From Kiloniellales bacterium (lineage in GTDB: Bacteria > Pseudomonadota > Alphaproteobacteria > Kiloniellales > JAKSDN01): DNA of 64,000 bases. The notes under the pieces are model-generated. The model did not search any database. It saw only the letters and a program-made list of their open reading frames with translations, and was not told the DNA's origin. Shown one piece after another: positions 50,318 through 59,783 of the stretch. Made by a program: the position numbers and the translations under genes. Position 1 is the first letter of the stretch. The number at the start of each line of letters is the position of its first letter. The DNA lies in NCBI GenBank assembly GCA_030064845.1, contig JASJEC010000014.1, positions 42,687 to 106,686 of the forward strand, read 5' to 3'.

Positions 50318-50597
50318 GATTGGGTACTCCAATGACTGGTTGACGTCTTGGCGATAGACATGGGGTGAGACGGCGGGCGCGTCCAGCGTCGCGATCCCTG
50401 TCGGCTTCTTCGTCATGAAGCAAGCGACCCACAAGGCGCCCTTGCCGCTGTGCGGCTGCGCGGGGCGTCGGAGCAGAGCAAAAGGAAGAGTCCGACCAGG
50501 ATTGCCGCGTTCGTGGCGGCAACGGCAAGGAGTCGCCACAAGCAGAAACGAGCCAGGCGGCACGCGAAGTCTGTGCCGCCTGGGTCGCAGCTCTACG
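50318..50597. other. 280-bp intergenic gap
   Basis: No supportable gene; short frames here lack start signals and motifs. It carries the promoter of the copper-chaperone operon and the 3' end of the secreted-protein transcript. Confidence 0.4.
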
Positions 50598-51119
50598 TTA
50601 CTGCTGACAGATTGTGCCGATCTCTAGGCCTGTGCCCTTGGCGTTTCCGAAGCTGGCGAGGTTTCCGGTCGCGCCTTTGAAATCGCCGGTGCCGCCTGAG
50701 ATCTCGGAAAGTCCCGACCAGTCCTTTGTCTTGGTGTCGAAGACTCCGATCTCCTCCGCCCGGAGGACGCCCGAGGTCGTAACGAGTTTGGTAACGCCGT
50801 GATAGACGATCCGGCCGGGGGCGTGTTGGAGCTTCGCTTCCTTGCTCGGATCGGAGAAGAACTCCATTCGACCCGTGAGCCAGCCGGCTTGATCGACGAC
50901 CTGCCGAGTGAAGCAGAACTCGAAAGCCTGGTCGGCGGGGCACTCGACGATCTCGCGCTCTTGGAGGACGGCATGCACGGAGCGGCAACCGCTCCGGTCG
51001 CCGGCCGCCATTGGCGAGACCACGCCGTTCTCCGCGGCGGCTTCACCCCCGAGCAGCGCCGAGAAAGCCAGGATCAAGGCCCCGGACAGTGAGCAAGACA
51101 CCAGGTTTCTGAACGCCAT
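50598..51119 (-). CDS. Secreted protein of unknown function
   Basis: A 173-residue protein with a Sec signal (NLVSCSLSGALILAFSALLG, cleavage near EAAAE). The mature part has three to four Cys (SGCRSVH, IVECPADQAFEFCF, TICQQ) and ends in a beta-rich segment, EIGVFDTKTKDWSGLSEISG then GTGDFKGATGNLASFGNAKG, which recalls allene-oxide-cyclase/dirigent-like barrels (a strand with G-TG-F-A-G). I cannot name a family. The ATG at 51119 follows AAGGAGAG. It is divergent from the SARP-type regulator, with 196 bp between, and may be its target; this is inference. Confidence 0.75.
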   Translation of the reverse strand: MAFRNLVSCSLSGALILAFSALLGGEAAAENGVVSPMAAGDRSGCRSVHAVLQEREIVECPADQAFEFCFTRQVVDQAGWLTGRMEFFSDPSKEAKLQHAPGRIVYHGVTKLVTTSGVLRAEEIGVFDTKTKDWSGLSEISGGTGDFKGATGNLASFGNAKGTGLEIGTICQQ

Positions 51120-51315
51120 GGAACTCTCCTTTCATCATGTTCGGGGCGTGGTCGCCGCCGAGTGGATGATCCAAGTCGACTTCCAGGCTAGGGGGCCAAC
51201 GTCAGAAACGCGTTGTCGGGATCGTTGGAAACTCGCAAGAAATGAAGAGTCGGTCGTTATTATGGTGTTGTGACGCTACCATGGATGAGCCAGTCGATCG
51301 CAGGGACCGAGATCC

Positions 51316-53490
51316 ATGGCCGGATTTAGCCTCCAACTCTTGGGTGGCGTTTCCGCTCGGCTCGAGTCCGGGGCATCGATCGCGTTTCCAACCAAGAAGA
51401 CCAAGGCCCTCTTGAGCTACCTGGCGATCCCCCTGGGCAAGAGCCACTCGCGGGGCAAGCTCTGCGGACTACTGTGGGAGGACAGCGCGGAGGAGCAGGC
51501 GCGAGCCAACCTGCGCCAAACCCTGACCTACCTCCGCAAGGCTTTGTCGGCTCCGGAGCGTGAGGCGGTCGCGACCGATGGCGACGCCGTTGCTCTCGAT
51601 CCCGCGGCGCTCGAGGTCGACGTGGTCGACTTCGAGAGGCTGGCACAGGAGGCCACGCCTGCCGCTCTGGAACGCGCCAGCGAGCTCTACAGGGGAGAGT
51701 TCCTGGAGGGCTTCGACATCCGCGGGGAAGCTTTTGAGGCCTGGCAAAGAGCCGAGCGGCAACGGCTCCGCGAGGTCGCGGTCGAAGTTCTGGGCAATCT
51801 TCTAGCGCACTACGTCGCGGCCGGTAGGCCGGAAGACGCCGTTCAGGCGGCGATACGGCTCCTCACCATCGACCCCCTGCGTGAGGAAGCCCACCGGGCA
51901 CTGATACGTCTCCGCCTGCACCAGGGTCAGCGCGCATTGGCGCTTCAGCAGTACCAGGACTGCCGCGACCTGCTCAGGCGTGAGCTCGGCACGGATCCGG
52001 ACCCGGAAACCGAACGTCTTCACCGCGGAATTCGCGAAGGACTGTCGGAGGAAGCCCCACGCGACGGGACGCCGAAGGCGGAGGCCTCGCCCCCGGAGCC
52101 CGGGAGCGCCGAGCCCTTGCCCTTGAAGAAGGCCGCTCCGGGCCGGATCGGGTTCCGCAAGACCCGGCTCCACCTGATCAGCGCGGCCGCGGCCGCCCTT
52201 GTGATCATCGGGGTGACCGTGATTTGGATGAGCGGCGCTCCGAGCGAGTCACAGAACGAGACCATGGTGTCGACGGGGCTCTACCCGCCTCTGCCCGAAG
52301 GCCCCAGCATCGCGGTCTTGGCCTTCAGGAACCTCTCCGCCGACCCGGACCAGGAGTATTTCGCGGACGGTCTCTCCGAAGATCTGATCACGGATCTTTC
52401 CAAGCTACGCGCGCTCTTCGTGATCGCCCGTGAATCGAGCTTCGCCTACAAGGGCAAGGCGGTGGACGTGCGCCAGATCGGCAGGGAGTTGGGCGTTGGC
52501 CACATCCTCGAAGGAAGCGTGCGCAAGGTTGACGATCAGGTGCGGATCACCGCCCAGCTCGTGGACGCCTCCACCGGCAATCACATCTGGGCGCAGCGCT
52601 ACGACCGGCCGCTCACCGATGTCTTCGCGGTGCAGGACGAGATACGCAACGAGATCGTGGCGTCGCTGGACGTGGCGCTGATCGAGGGCGAGCAGGCCCG
52701 CGCCTGGCGCAAGGGCACCGACAATCTGGAGGCCTATGAGTTGTTCCTGCGATCACATGAAGTGAAGCTCAGATTCACGGAAGCAACCACCCACCAGGCG
52801 ATCGGACTCCTGCAACAGGCCATCAAACTCGATCCGGCCTTCGCGAAAGCCTGGGTGCACCTCGGCTGGTCGTACGACATCTTGATATGGTCGGGCTGGG
52901 CTGAATCCCCATCGGAAACAATCGACTTGGCGTTCGCCGCCGCCAACCGTGCGGTGGCGCTGGATGAAAACTCGAGCGACGCGCACACGCTCTTGGGGTC
53001 TCTCATGATCAACTACGAACGGGACCATGAGAAAGGGATCGCCGAGCTCGAGAAGGGGATGGCCTTGAACCCGAACGGGGCCGACAGCCATGCGATAGCA
53101 GCCTTTTTCCTGCCCTACGTGGAGAGGAATAAGGAGGCTGTTGCGGCGATCGAGAAGGCGATGCGGCTCAACCCGTATCCGCCGGATTGGTACTACAGCG
53201 CCCTGGGCGCAGCCTACCTCGCCGCGGAGCGCTATCCCGACAGCATCGCTGCCTCGAGGGAATGTGTCACGCGTTTGCCGGACCACATGATGTGCAATCT
53301 CAGGCTGATCCTGGGTTACATGGCGACCGGTCGCAAGAACGAGGCACGAACCCAGACGCAAGAGGTGCTCCGAATAGATCCGGAGTTCTCCGTCTCGAGA
53401 CACTTCACGGAGTATGCCGAGTTGAGCACCGGCCCGGCCGTAAGAGAACGGCGCATGACGTTCCTCCGCGAAGCCGGATTGCCGGAATAG
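51316..53490 (+). CDS. Membrane-anchored SARP/BTAD regulator with TolB-like and TPR domains
   Basis: A 724-residue protein. The N-terminus is a winged helix (FSLQLLGGVSARLESGASIA, RGKLCGLLWEDSAEEQARAN) followed by a bacterial transcriptional activation domain (BTAD, about 95-245). One membrane helix (ISAAAAALVIIGVTVIWM, about residue 290) comes next, then a TolB N-terminal-like segment (PSIAVLAFRNLSADPDQEYF, GLSEDLITDLSK, HILEGSVRKVDDQVRITAQL) and TPR repeats to the end. It combines a DNA-binding cytoplasmic half with a periplasmic sensing half, as in CadC/ToxR-like regulators. The signal and the regulated genes are unknown; the divergent secreted-protein gene is a candidate. Confidence 0.88.
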   Translation: MAGFSLQLLGGVSARLESGASIAFPTKKTKALLSYLAIPLGKSHSRGKLCGLLWEDSAEEQARANLRQTLTYLRKALSAPEREAVATDGDAVALDPAALEVDVVDFERLAQEATPAALERASELYRGEFLEGFDIRGEAFEAWQRAERQRLREVAVEVLGNLLAHYVAAGRPEDAVQAAIRLLTIDPLREEAHRALIRLRLHQGQRALALQQYQDCRDLLRRELGTDPDPETERLHRGIREGLSEEAPRDGTPKAEASPPEPGSAEPLPLKKAAPGRIGFRKTRLHLISAAAAALVIIGVTVIWMSGAPSESQNETMVSTGLYPPLPEGPSIAVLAFRNLSADPDQEYFADGLSEDLITDLSKLRALFVIARESSFAYKGKAVDVRQIGRELGVGHILEGSVRKVDDQVRITAQLVDASTGNHIWAQRYDRPLTDVFAVQDEIRNEIVASLDVALIEGEQARAWRKGTDNLEAYELFLRSHEVKLRFTEATTHQAIGLLQQAIKLDPAFAKAWVHLGWSYDILIWSGWAESPSETIDLAFAAANRAVALDENSSDAHTLLGSLMINYERDHEKGIAELEKGMALNPNGADSHAIAAFFLPYVERNKEAVAAIEKAMRLNPYPPDWYYSALGAAYLAAERYPDSIAASRECVTRLPDHMMCNLRLILGYMATGRKNEARTQTQEVLRIDPEFSVSRHFTEYAELSTGPAVRERRMTFLREAGLPE

Positions 53491-53516
53491 TCAGAGGGTG
53501 CGCTGTCTTCCCGGCT

Positions 53517-55064
53517 CTAGCTACGGGGGCCCCGGTGCTCGATGCGTCCACCTGGGGTCAGCATCTGGTTGGCCAGCACGCGCTCGTCGTGCAGCATGCG
53601 CCAGGATAGTATCTTCTGCGCGTACTCCAGCACGAGGGGCAGGTAGGCCGGGTCGTCCGCCAGGTTGGTGAACTCGCCGGGGTCCTCCTGGAGGTCGAAG
53701 AAGAGCGGCGGCAGGGCGGTGAAGTGGACGTACTTGTAGCGCTCGCCGCGAATCACGTTGAGGCTGCACTGGTCGGGCGTCAGGCCGAGCGCGCGCTCCG
53801 AGCGCCGGTGCATGAGGTCCCGGAAGTCATACTCCCAGTGGGCTTCCTCGCGCCAGTTCGCCGGGCGCTCGCCCCGGCTGAGCGGCAGCAGCGACTGACC
53901 GTCGCACTGGCTGGGCGCCTCCAGCCCGAGCCAGTCGAGGACCGTCGGCATGACGTCGACGCTCTCGGTGAAGGCCGTGACGTCGCCGCCCGGCGGCGTG
54001 CCGGGCGCCCGCAGGATCAGGGGGATGTGGTAGGACTGCTCGAAGTAGCCCAGCTTGCCGTAGAGCCAGTGATCGCCGAGCTGCTCGCCGTGATCGGTTG
54101 TGAAGACGATCAGGGTGCGCTCGTAGACGCCCTGCTCCTCGAGCGCCGCGATCAGTCGGCCGAGCTGGGCGTCGACCTCCGAGATCATGCCGTAGTAGGT
54201 GGCGCGGATCTGCCGCTGGTGGTGCTCCGGCAGGTCCGGCGTGCGACCCTGTTTCAGTCCCGCTGTCGGGCCTGCGCCGCCCTGGACCGGGATGCGGTAG
54301 GCGAGCCAGGGGTGCTGGGCGGCCTCCAGTTCCATGTCGTCGCGGCGCAGCAGGCCGGGCACGGCGTCGGGCTCGTAGAGCGCGTTGTAGGGTTCCGGCG
54401 CGACGAAGGGCGGGTGCGGCGAGAGATAAGAGAGGTGAAGGAACCAGGGCCGGTCGCGGCGGACCGCGGTGTACTTGATCGCCTCGTCGGTCAGGAAGGC
54501 GGTCATGCTGTCCTCGGCCTTGTAGAGCGCGGGCGCGAAGGTGGAGCCGCGCTCATTGGCGGCGGAGGTATCCGCCCGGGGCCGGAACACGCCGTGATGG
54601 CCGGGCGGTATGTCGTAGCCCTTGGCTTCCAGGTCGGCGACCCACGGCAGGTTCTCGTCGGTGATCCAGATCACCGGGGTCATCCCGGGCAGGACGCTCT
54701 CGTAGCGCGACAGGGCGGGGTCGCCGGCCGCAAGGTCCCGCGGGTCGGCGCTGGTGTCCGTGTAGCCGATCAGCACGGGCTCGTAGCCCGCCTTGCGGGC
54801 CTCCAGGGCAATGTTGGTGTGGCGCCGGTCGAGCGGCGTGCCGTTGGCAACCGAGCGGTGGTTCTGGAGATACATCCCGGTCAGCAGCGACGCCCGGCTC
54901 GGCCCGCAGGGCACGGTCTGCGCGTAGTGGCGCCGGAACAGCACGCCGTCGGCGGCGAGACGGTCGAGATGGGGCGTCTTGACGCAGGGGTGCCCGAGCG
55001 CGGAGAGGCAGTCGCCCCGCCACTGGTCGGCGGTGATCAGGAGGACGTTCTTGGGTTCGGACAC
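53517..55064 (-). CDS. Sulfatase (formylglycine type I)
   Basis: A 515-residue alkaline-phosphatase-superfamily sulfatase. CGPSR (53-57) in QTVPCGPSRASLLTG is the site where Cys becomes formylglycine; ITADQWRGDCL and FTTDHGEQLGDHWLYGK give the metal-binding Asp and His, and HLSYLSPHPPF is another active-site segment. There is no signal peptide, so it is likely cytoplasmic and may act on choline-sulfate-like, phosphonate or aryl esters. The GTG start at 55064 puts PKNVLLITADQ at the N-terminus as in homologues; the longer open frame upstream lies in a shadow of the next gene. No dedicated formylglycine-generating enzyme is nearby. Confidence 0.9.
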   Translation of the reverse strand: MSEPKNVLLITADQWRGDCLSALGHPCVKTPHLDRLAADGVLFRRHYAQTVPCGPSRASLLTGMYLQNHRSVANGTPLDRRHTNIALEARKAGYEPVLIGYTDTSADPRDLAAGDPALSRYESVLPGMTPVIWITDENLPWVADLEAKGYDIPPGHHGVFRPRADTSAANERGSTFAPALYKAEDSMTAFLTDEAIKYTAVRRDRPWFLHLSYLSPHPPFVAPEPYNALYEPDAVPGLLRRDDMELEAAQHPWLAYRIPVQGGAGPTAGLKQGRTPDLPEHHQRQIRATYYGMISEVDAQLGRLIAALEEQGVYERTLIVFTTDHGEQLGDHWLYGKLGYFEQSYHIPLILRAPGTPPGGDVTAFTESVDVMPTVLDWLGLEAPSQCDGQSLLPLSRGERPANWREEAHWEYDFRDLMHRRSERALGLTPDQCSLNVIRGERYKYVHFTALPPLFFDLQEDPGEFTNLADDPAYLPLVLEYAQKILSWRMLHDERVLANQMLTPGGRIEHRGPRS

Positions 55065-55259
55065 GGTGTCAGCGTTCCCGCCTGTTCGGCCTTCTTGAAA
55101 GCTAAAGCCTTTCGGCCTGTACACCAGGGCGCTTCCGCCATCCAGTGAAATTGTCATGTAGCGCCGCGCGGCGCCGCCGCTGCGCGGTTTCTCCTTGCGC
55201 CCCGGCTCCGGGCGCTGATCAATGGGCGCAGGATCTTCCGGCAGTCGGAGGCAAGCGCC

Positions 55260-56228
55260 ATGAGCACGTCCCAGCCGGGCACGCCCAAAGTTCTCGTGCT
55301 GTTCAGCGACACCCGCGACATACGGGAGGTCTTGGAGCCTCGTTTCCCAGACCTGCCGGTGACCTACGCCTCCTCGACCGAGGCGATCGGCGAGACCCTG
55401 GAGCGTGTCCGTCCCGAGGTCGTCTTCTCGATCAAGGACAGCGGTTTTGCTGGCGACGTCCACAAGGCCGCCATCGCGTTCCCCTCGGTCCGCTGGTTCC
55501 ACGTCGGCGGCTCGGGCTACGAGCACGTGATCCCCTGGGACGCCGAGCGGGTCACGGTGACCAACGGCGCCGGCGTGCTCGCGCGCTTCCTGGCCGAGAC
55601 GGCGACCGGCGCGATGCTGATGCTGAACGGCAACCTGCTCAGCTACCGCGACCAGCAGCGCGCCGTGACCTGGCGGCCGATCCCGTTCCGCCCCTTGTCG
55701 GATCAGACCCTGCTGGTCGTCGGCGTCGGCGCGATTGGCGGCTACCTCGCGGACAACGCCAAGGCGCTCGGCATGCGCGTGCTGGGCACGCGGCGGAGCG
55801 GCGCGCCCCATCCCTCGGTCGAAGAGATGCATCCGCCGGAAGCCCTGCCCGACCTCCTGGGCCGGGCCGACGTGGTCAGCCTCCACCTGCGCCTGACAGA
55901 GGAGACCCGCCACACCATCGATCGCGCCGCCCTGGCGGCGATGAAGCCCGGCGCCATGCTGATCAACACGGCGCGCGGCCCGGTGGTCGACGAGCCGGCC
56001 CTGATCGCGGCCCTCGAGTCGGGCCATTTGGGCGCCGCCTATCTCGACGTCTTCGAGACCGAGCCGCTGCCGCCCGACAGCCCGCTCTGGTCCTTCGACC
56101 GGGTCTTCGTCACGCCGCACGCCTCGGACAACGTCACGCGCTGGCCAGGGCTCTTCGCCGAGCGCTTCGCCGACAACCTGGAGCGCTGGATCCGCGGCGA
56201 GCCGCTGCAAAGCCGGGTCTCGCCCTAG
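55260..56228 (+). CDS. D-2-hydroxyacid dehydrogenase (NAD-dependent)
   Basis: A 322-residue enzyme with NAD motif VVGVGAIGGYLADNAKALG and the catalytic Arg in LHLRLTEETRHTID, Glu in LDVFETEPLPPDSPLW and His in VTPHASD. Family members reduce glyoxylate, hydroxypyruvate or other 2-oxoacids. The first 100 residues form the substrate domain with GGSGYEHVIPWD. The ATG at 55260 follows GGAGGCAAGCGCC. It is divergent from the sulfatase gene; its stop is followed by a palindromic repeat that may end the transcript. Substrate not assignable. Confidence 0.9.
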   Translation: MSTSQPGTPKVLVLFSDTRDIREVLEPRFPDLPVTYASSTEAIGETLERVRPEVVFSIKDSGFAGDVHKAAIAFPSVRWFHVGGSGYEHVIPWDAERVTVTNGAGVLARFLAETATGAMLMLNGNLLSYRDQQRAVTWRPIPFRPLSDQTLLVVGVGAIGGYLADNAKALGMRVLGTRRSGAPHPSVEEMHPPEALPDLLGRADVVSLHLRLTEETRHTIDRAALAAMKPGAMLINTARGPVVDEPALIAALESGHLGAAYLDVFETEPLPPDSPLWSFDRVFVTPHASDNVTRWPGLFAERFADNLERWIRGEPLQSRVSP

Positions 56229-56242
56229 GCGCTTGCAGAAAG

Positions 56243-56351
56243 ACGCCTGAGACTTTGATGACAGTCACCCTTCGACAAGCTCAGGATGAGGTTCAATTCC
56301 TGAAACAAGTCACCCTCACCCTGAGCCTGTCGAAGGGTGATGGTTGCGGCT
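56243..56351. repeat. TTCGACAAGCTCA palindromic repeat, copy 3
   Basis: CCCTTCGACAAGCTCAGGAT pairs with the downstream CCTGAGCCTGTCGAAGGGTG in part, and is 15 bp after the dehydrogenase stop. It forms the cleanest of the three copies. Confidence 0.82.
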
Positions 56352-56462
56352 GTGCACGTTTTCAGCGGCCTGCCGGAGCGGAGAGTGTTGAGTTTGCATC
56401 ACGCCGTGATCGCGTCCTCACTAGCCTGTCCGCTCTCGGATCCATAGGCTAAGGGGCGCCCG

Positions 56463-57422
56463 ATGCAGCGGGCCGAGACCCCGGACCGGCGGCGCAACCG
56501 GCCGCTGTTCGGCATCGGCCTGGCGCTCGCCTCCTTGGCCTTGCTCTCTATCCTGACGGCCATGGTGAAGTGGCTCGGCGAGGCCTATCCGGTCAGCCAG
56601 ATCCTCTTCTTCCGCTTTCTCTTCGCCCTGCCGCCGATCCTCTACTTCCTGCGCCGGGCGGGCGGCGTCGCGGCGCTGCGCACCCGGCGTCCCCTCGACC
56701 ACGCCCTGCGCTCGGGCTTCGGGGTCTGCGGCATCGGGCTATTCTTCTTCGCGATCACCGAGATCCCGCTGGCCGAGGCGACCGCGATCTTCTACGCCGC
56801 GCCGATCTTCGTGACCGCGCTCTCGGTGCCGATCCTGGGCGAGGCGGTCGGGCCGCGGCGCTGGACGGCGGTTCTGGTCGGTTTCGTCGGGGTCTTCGTG
56901 ATCACCGATCCGACCGGCGCGGTGCTCGGGCTCGGGATCATGGCGGCCGTGGCCTCGGCCGTCTTCAGCGCCCTGGTCTCGATCTGGATCCGTCGCCTGA
57001 GCCGCAGCGAGGCGACCGCCACCATCGCGCTCTACTACAATTCCACCGGCACGCTGGTCGCCGGGGCGCTGGTCCTGATCTTCGGCTGGCGCACGCCGGA
57101 GCCCTTGGATCTCCTGGTCCTCGTGTCCCTCGGCCTGATCGGCGGCCTGGCGCAATACCTCATGACCGCCTCGTTCCGCTACGCCGAGGCCAGCCTGCTC
57201 ACGCCTTTCGAGTACCTCGCCCTGATCTTCGCCGCGGTCATCGGCTTCCTGGTCTGGCAGGAGGTGCCCCCCTGGACCACCCTGACCGGCGCCGCGATCA
57301 TCGTCGCGAGCGGTCTCTTCGTGATCTACCGGGAAGCCTGGCTGGCGGCGCGCGGCCGCAAGGCCGCCTCGACAGCTGGGGCTCCCGACGTCGCCGACGA
57401 CAAGGCTTCGCGATCTTGCTAG
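56463..57422 (+). CDS. EamA/DMT-superfamily transporter
   Basis: A 319-residue protein with ten predicted membrane helices in two EamA repeats. LFGIGLALASLALLSILTAM and ILFFRFLFALPPILYFLR begin the first repeat; LGLGIMAAVASAVFSALVSI begins the second; ATAIFYAAPIFVTALSVPIL is the conserved end of repeat one. Members export amino acids, nucleotides, toxins or S-adenosylmethionine; specificity cannot be read. It is flanked by repeats on both sides and is likely monocistronic. Start ATG 56463 sits after GGGGCGCCCG. Confidence 0.9.
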   Translation: MQRAETPDRRRNRPLFGIGLALASLALLSILTAMVKWLGEAYPVSQILFFRFLFALPPILYFLRRAGGVAALRTRRPLDHALRSGFGVCGIGLFFFAITEIPLAEATAIFYAAPIFVTALSVPILGEAVGPRRWTAVLVGFVGVFVITDPTGAVLGLGIMAAVASAVFSALVSIWIRRLSRSEATATIALYYNSTGTLVAGALVLIFGWRTPEPLDLLVLVSLGLIGGLAQYLMTASFRYAEASLLTPFEYLALIFAAVIGFLVWQEVPPWTTLTGAAIIVASGLFVIYREAWLAARGRKAASTAGAPDVADDKASRSC

Positions 57423-57557
57423 AGCGGATCGCATTCAAACGGGATCACTTTCTGATCCCGTTTGAATGCGTGAATCCGCTCTACATCAATAGTTAGAGCG
57501 GATCCACGCGGCAAATGGATCGCCTCAGGCGATTCCATTTGACCGCGATCTGCTCTA
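57421..57557. repeat. AGAGCGGATC double-hairpin repeat, copy 4
   Basis: Its first hairpin is a near-perfect palindrome, GCATTCAAACGGGATCA with TGATCCCGTTTGAATGC, set between AGAGCGGATC and ATCCGCTCT; the stem sequence is unrelated to those in copies 1-3. The second hairpin runs from AGAGCGGATCCACG to GCGATCTGCTCT. It overlaps the transporter stop codon. Confidence 0.88.
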
Positions 57558-57647
57558 GGCTAAGGGCCGCGCAATTGAAGCTGTTTCACGCGCGGAAAGG
57601 CCTGGATCGCGCCAAGCGGTCACGTCAACGAGACAGGGGAGGCAAGC

Positions 57648-58025
57648 ATGATCGCCTACACAATCATCGGCACGAACGACCTCGCAAAGTCCGCGGCCTT
57701 CTACGACGCGCTGCTCGCCGAAGTCGGCGGCAAACGCGCGATGGAGGTCGACCGGGTGATCCTCTGGGCCGGCGCCGAGGGCACGCCCTTCTTCTGCGTG
57801 GCCCAGCCCCACGACGGCAAGCCCGCCACGGTGGGCAACGGATCGATGGTTTCGTTGGCCGCTGCGAACCCCGCCGAGGTCGACCGGCTCCACGCCAGGG
57901 CAATCGAGCTCGGCGCGACCGACGACGGCCCGCCCGGCCCGCGGACCAACGCGCCGCTGGAGTTCTACGCCGGCTACTTCCGCGACCCGGACGGCAACAA
58001 GCTGAACTTCTTCTGCCTGCGATGA
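57648..58025 (+). CDS. VOC-family (glyoxalase/dioxygenase fold) protein
   Basis: A 125-residue single-domain VOC protein: YTIIGTNDLAKSAAFYDALL at the start and FYAGYFRDPDGNKLNFFCLR at the end are typical, the latter with the metal-binding Glu position changed to Asn/Lys context (GNKLNFF), so metal binding by the usual His/Glu set is doubtful. The family includes glyoxalase I-like, resistance and dioxygenase proteins; this small form is often of unknown function. The ATG at 57648 follows GGGGAGGC. It stands 37 bp before the GMC oxidoreductase gene, likely co-transcribed. Confidence 0.85.
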   Translation: MIAYTIIGTNDLAKSAAFYDALLAEVGGKRAMEVDRVILWAGAEGTPFFCVAQPHDGKPATVGNGSMVSLAAANPAEVDRLHARAIELGATDDGPPGPRTNAPLEFYAGYFRDPDGNKLNFFCLR

Positions 58026-58061
58026 GGCGTGTTCTCTTAGGCCGCCTGGCCGGTGGCGGGC

Positions 58062-59678
58062 ATGCCTGACGGCAGCCAGTCGATCGGCAGCTTCGACTAT
58101 ATCGTGGTCGGCGCCGGCTCGGCCGGCTGTGTGCTGGCCAACCGCCTGAGCGCCTCGGGCCGTCACAAGGTGCTGTTGCTCGAGGCGGGCGGGCCCGACC
58201 GCAACCTCTGGATCCATATTCCGCTCGGCTACTCCAAGCTCTTCACCGACCGCAACGTGAACTGGATGTACGAGACCGAGCCCGAGCCGGGGCTCGACGG
58301 CCGCCGCATCTTTCAGCCGCGCGGTAAGGTGCTCGGCGGCTCCAGCTCGATCAACGGGCTGATCTACATTCGCGGCCAGAAGGAGGACTTCGACCTCTGG
58401 CGCCAGCTCGGCAACACCGGCTGGTCCTACGAGGACGTGCTGCCCTACTTCCGCCGTGCCGAGGACCAGGTCCACGGCGCCGACGACTATCACGGCGCCG
58501 GCGGGCCGCTCGCCGTCTCGGACCAGTCGGAGACCCATCCGCTGGCCGACGCATTCATCGCCGCCGGGGAAGAGCTCGGCATCCCGCGCAACGCGGACTT
58601 CAACGGTGCCAGCCAGGAAGGCATGGGCTACTACCAGATGACCTCGCGCAACGGCGTGCGCTGCAGCACGGCGAAGGGCTACCTCAAGCCGGCCCGCGGG
58701 CGCGCCAACCTGCGGGTCGAGACCCAGGCCCAGGCGACCCGGGTCATCTTCGAGGGTAAGACCGCCAAGGGCGTCGAGTTCCGCCAGGACGGTACGCTGA
58801 AAAGCGCCTCGGCAGAGGGCGAGGTGATCCTCTGCGGCGGCGCCTTCAACTCACCCCAACTGCTGGAGCTGTCCGGCGTGGGGGCGGGCAGCCAGCTGCA
58901 ACCGCTCGGGATCCCGGTGGTCCACGATGCGCCTTTCGTGGGGGAGAACCTGCAAGACCACCTCCAGGCGCGCCTGATCCTGCGCTGCAAGCAGCCGATC
59001 ACGATCAACGACCAATACAACAACCTGTTCCGCCGCGTCGGGATCGGCCTGCGCTACATCTTTGAACGCAAGGGTCCGCTCACGATCAGCGCGGGCTGCG
59101 GTGCGGCCTTCTACAAGACCGGCCCGGAGCTGGCGACACCGGACATCCAGATCCACTTCCTGCTGTTCAGCACCGACAAGATGGGCCAGGCCCTGCACGA
59201 CTTCTCGGGCTTCACCGCTTCGGTCTGCCAGCTCCGGCCGGAAAGCCGGGGGACGGTCCACATCAAGAGCGCCGATCCCTCCGCCACGCCCGCGATTCGG
59301 CCGAACTACCTCTCCGCCGAGACCGACCGGCGGACCATGGTGGAAGGCATGAAGAAGATGCGCGCGATCCTGCAGGCCGAGGCGATGAAGCCCTACCTGG
59401 CCGAGGAGGTCTCTCCCGGTCCCGCGGTGGCCAGCGACGCCGAGTGGCTGGCTTACATCCGCAGCATCGCGACGACGATCTACCACCCGACCAGCACCTG
59501 CGCGATGGGCGTGGACGAGCAGGCGGTGGTCACCCCCGAGCTCAAGGTGATCGGCGTCGACCGGCTCAGGGTCGCGGACGGCGCGGTCATGCCGAGGGTC
59601 GTCTCGGGCAACACCAACGCGGCCATCGTGATGATCGGCGAGAAGGCGGCGGACATGATCCTCGAGGCCGGCCCGTAA
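58062..59678 (+). CDS. GMC-family FAD oxidoreductase (choline dehydrogenase-like)
   Basis: A 538-residue flavoprotein. IVVGAGSAGCVLANRLSASG is the FAD motif; GRIFQPRGKVLGGSSSINGLIYIRG in two parts is GMC signature 1; EVILCGGAFNSPQLLELSGVG is signature 2; the catalytic His is in YHPTSTCAMG and the Asn in VSGNTNAAIVMIGEKAADMI. Such enzymes oxidise choline, other alcohols or sugars with a quinone or cytochrome acceptor. Betaine aldehyde dehydrogenase (betB) and betI are not adjacent, so choline is not certain. ATG 58062 preferred over GTG 58053. The ABC-transporter operon follows on the same strand. Confidence 0.9.
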   Translation: MPDGSQSIGSFDYIVVGAGSAGCVLANRLSASGRHKVLLLEAGGPDRNLWIHIPLGYSKLFTDRNVNWMYETEPEPGLDGRRIFQPRGKVLGGSSSINGLIYIRGQKEDFDLWRQLGNTGWSYEDVLPYFRRAEDQVHGADDYHGAGGPLAVSDQSETHPLADAFIAAGEELGIPRNADFNGASQEGMGYYQMTSRNGVRCSTAKGYLKPARGRANLRVETQAQATRVIFEGKTAKGVEFRQDGTLKSASAEGEVILCGGAFNSPQLLELSGVGAGSQLQPLGIPVVHDAPFVGENLQDHLQARLILRCKQPITINDQYNNLFRRVGIGLRYIFERKGPLTISAGCGAAFYKTGPELATPDIQIHFLLFSTDKMGQALHDFSGFTASVCQLRPESRGTVHIKSADPSATPAIRPNYLSAETDRRTMVEGMKKMRAILQAEAMKPYLAEEVSPGPAVASDAEWLAYIRSIATTIYHPTSTCAMGVDEQAVVTPELKVIGVDRLRVADGAVMPRVVSGNTNAAIVMIGEKAADMILEAGP

Positions 59679-59783
59679 CGCCTCACCCCGGTCTCCTTGC
59701 GCGTTTTTCGATGTTCTGGCACCGTTACAAGGCCGTTGCATAGAAAAACGATAAGCAACAGATCTGAAACAGGGGGATTTCCC

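Noticed and set aside
55065..56210. Upstream extension of the sulfatase frame
   Set aside because: The frame continues through the antisense of the dehydrogenase gene, but homologous sulfatases start near PKNVLLITADQ, so GTG 55064 was used.
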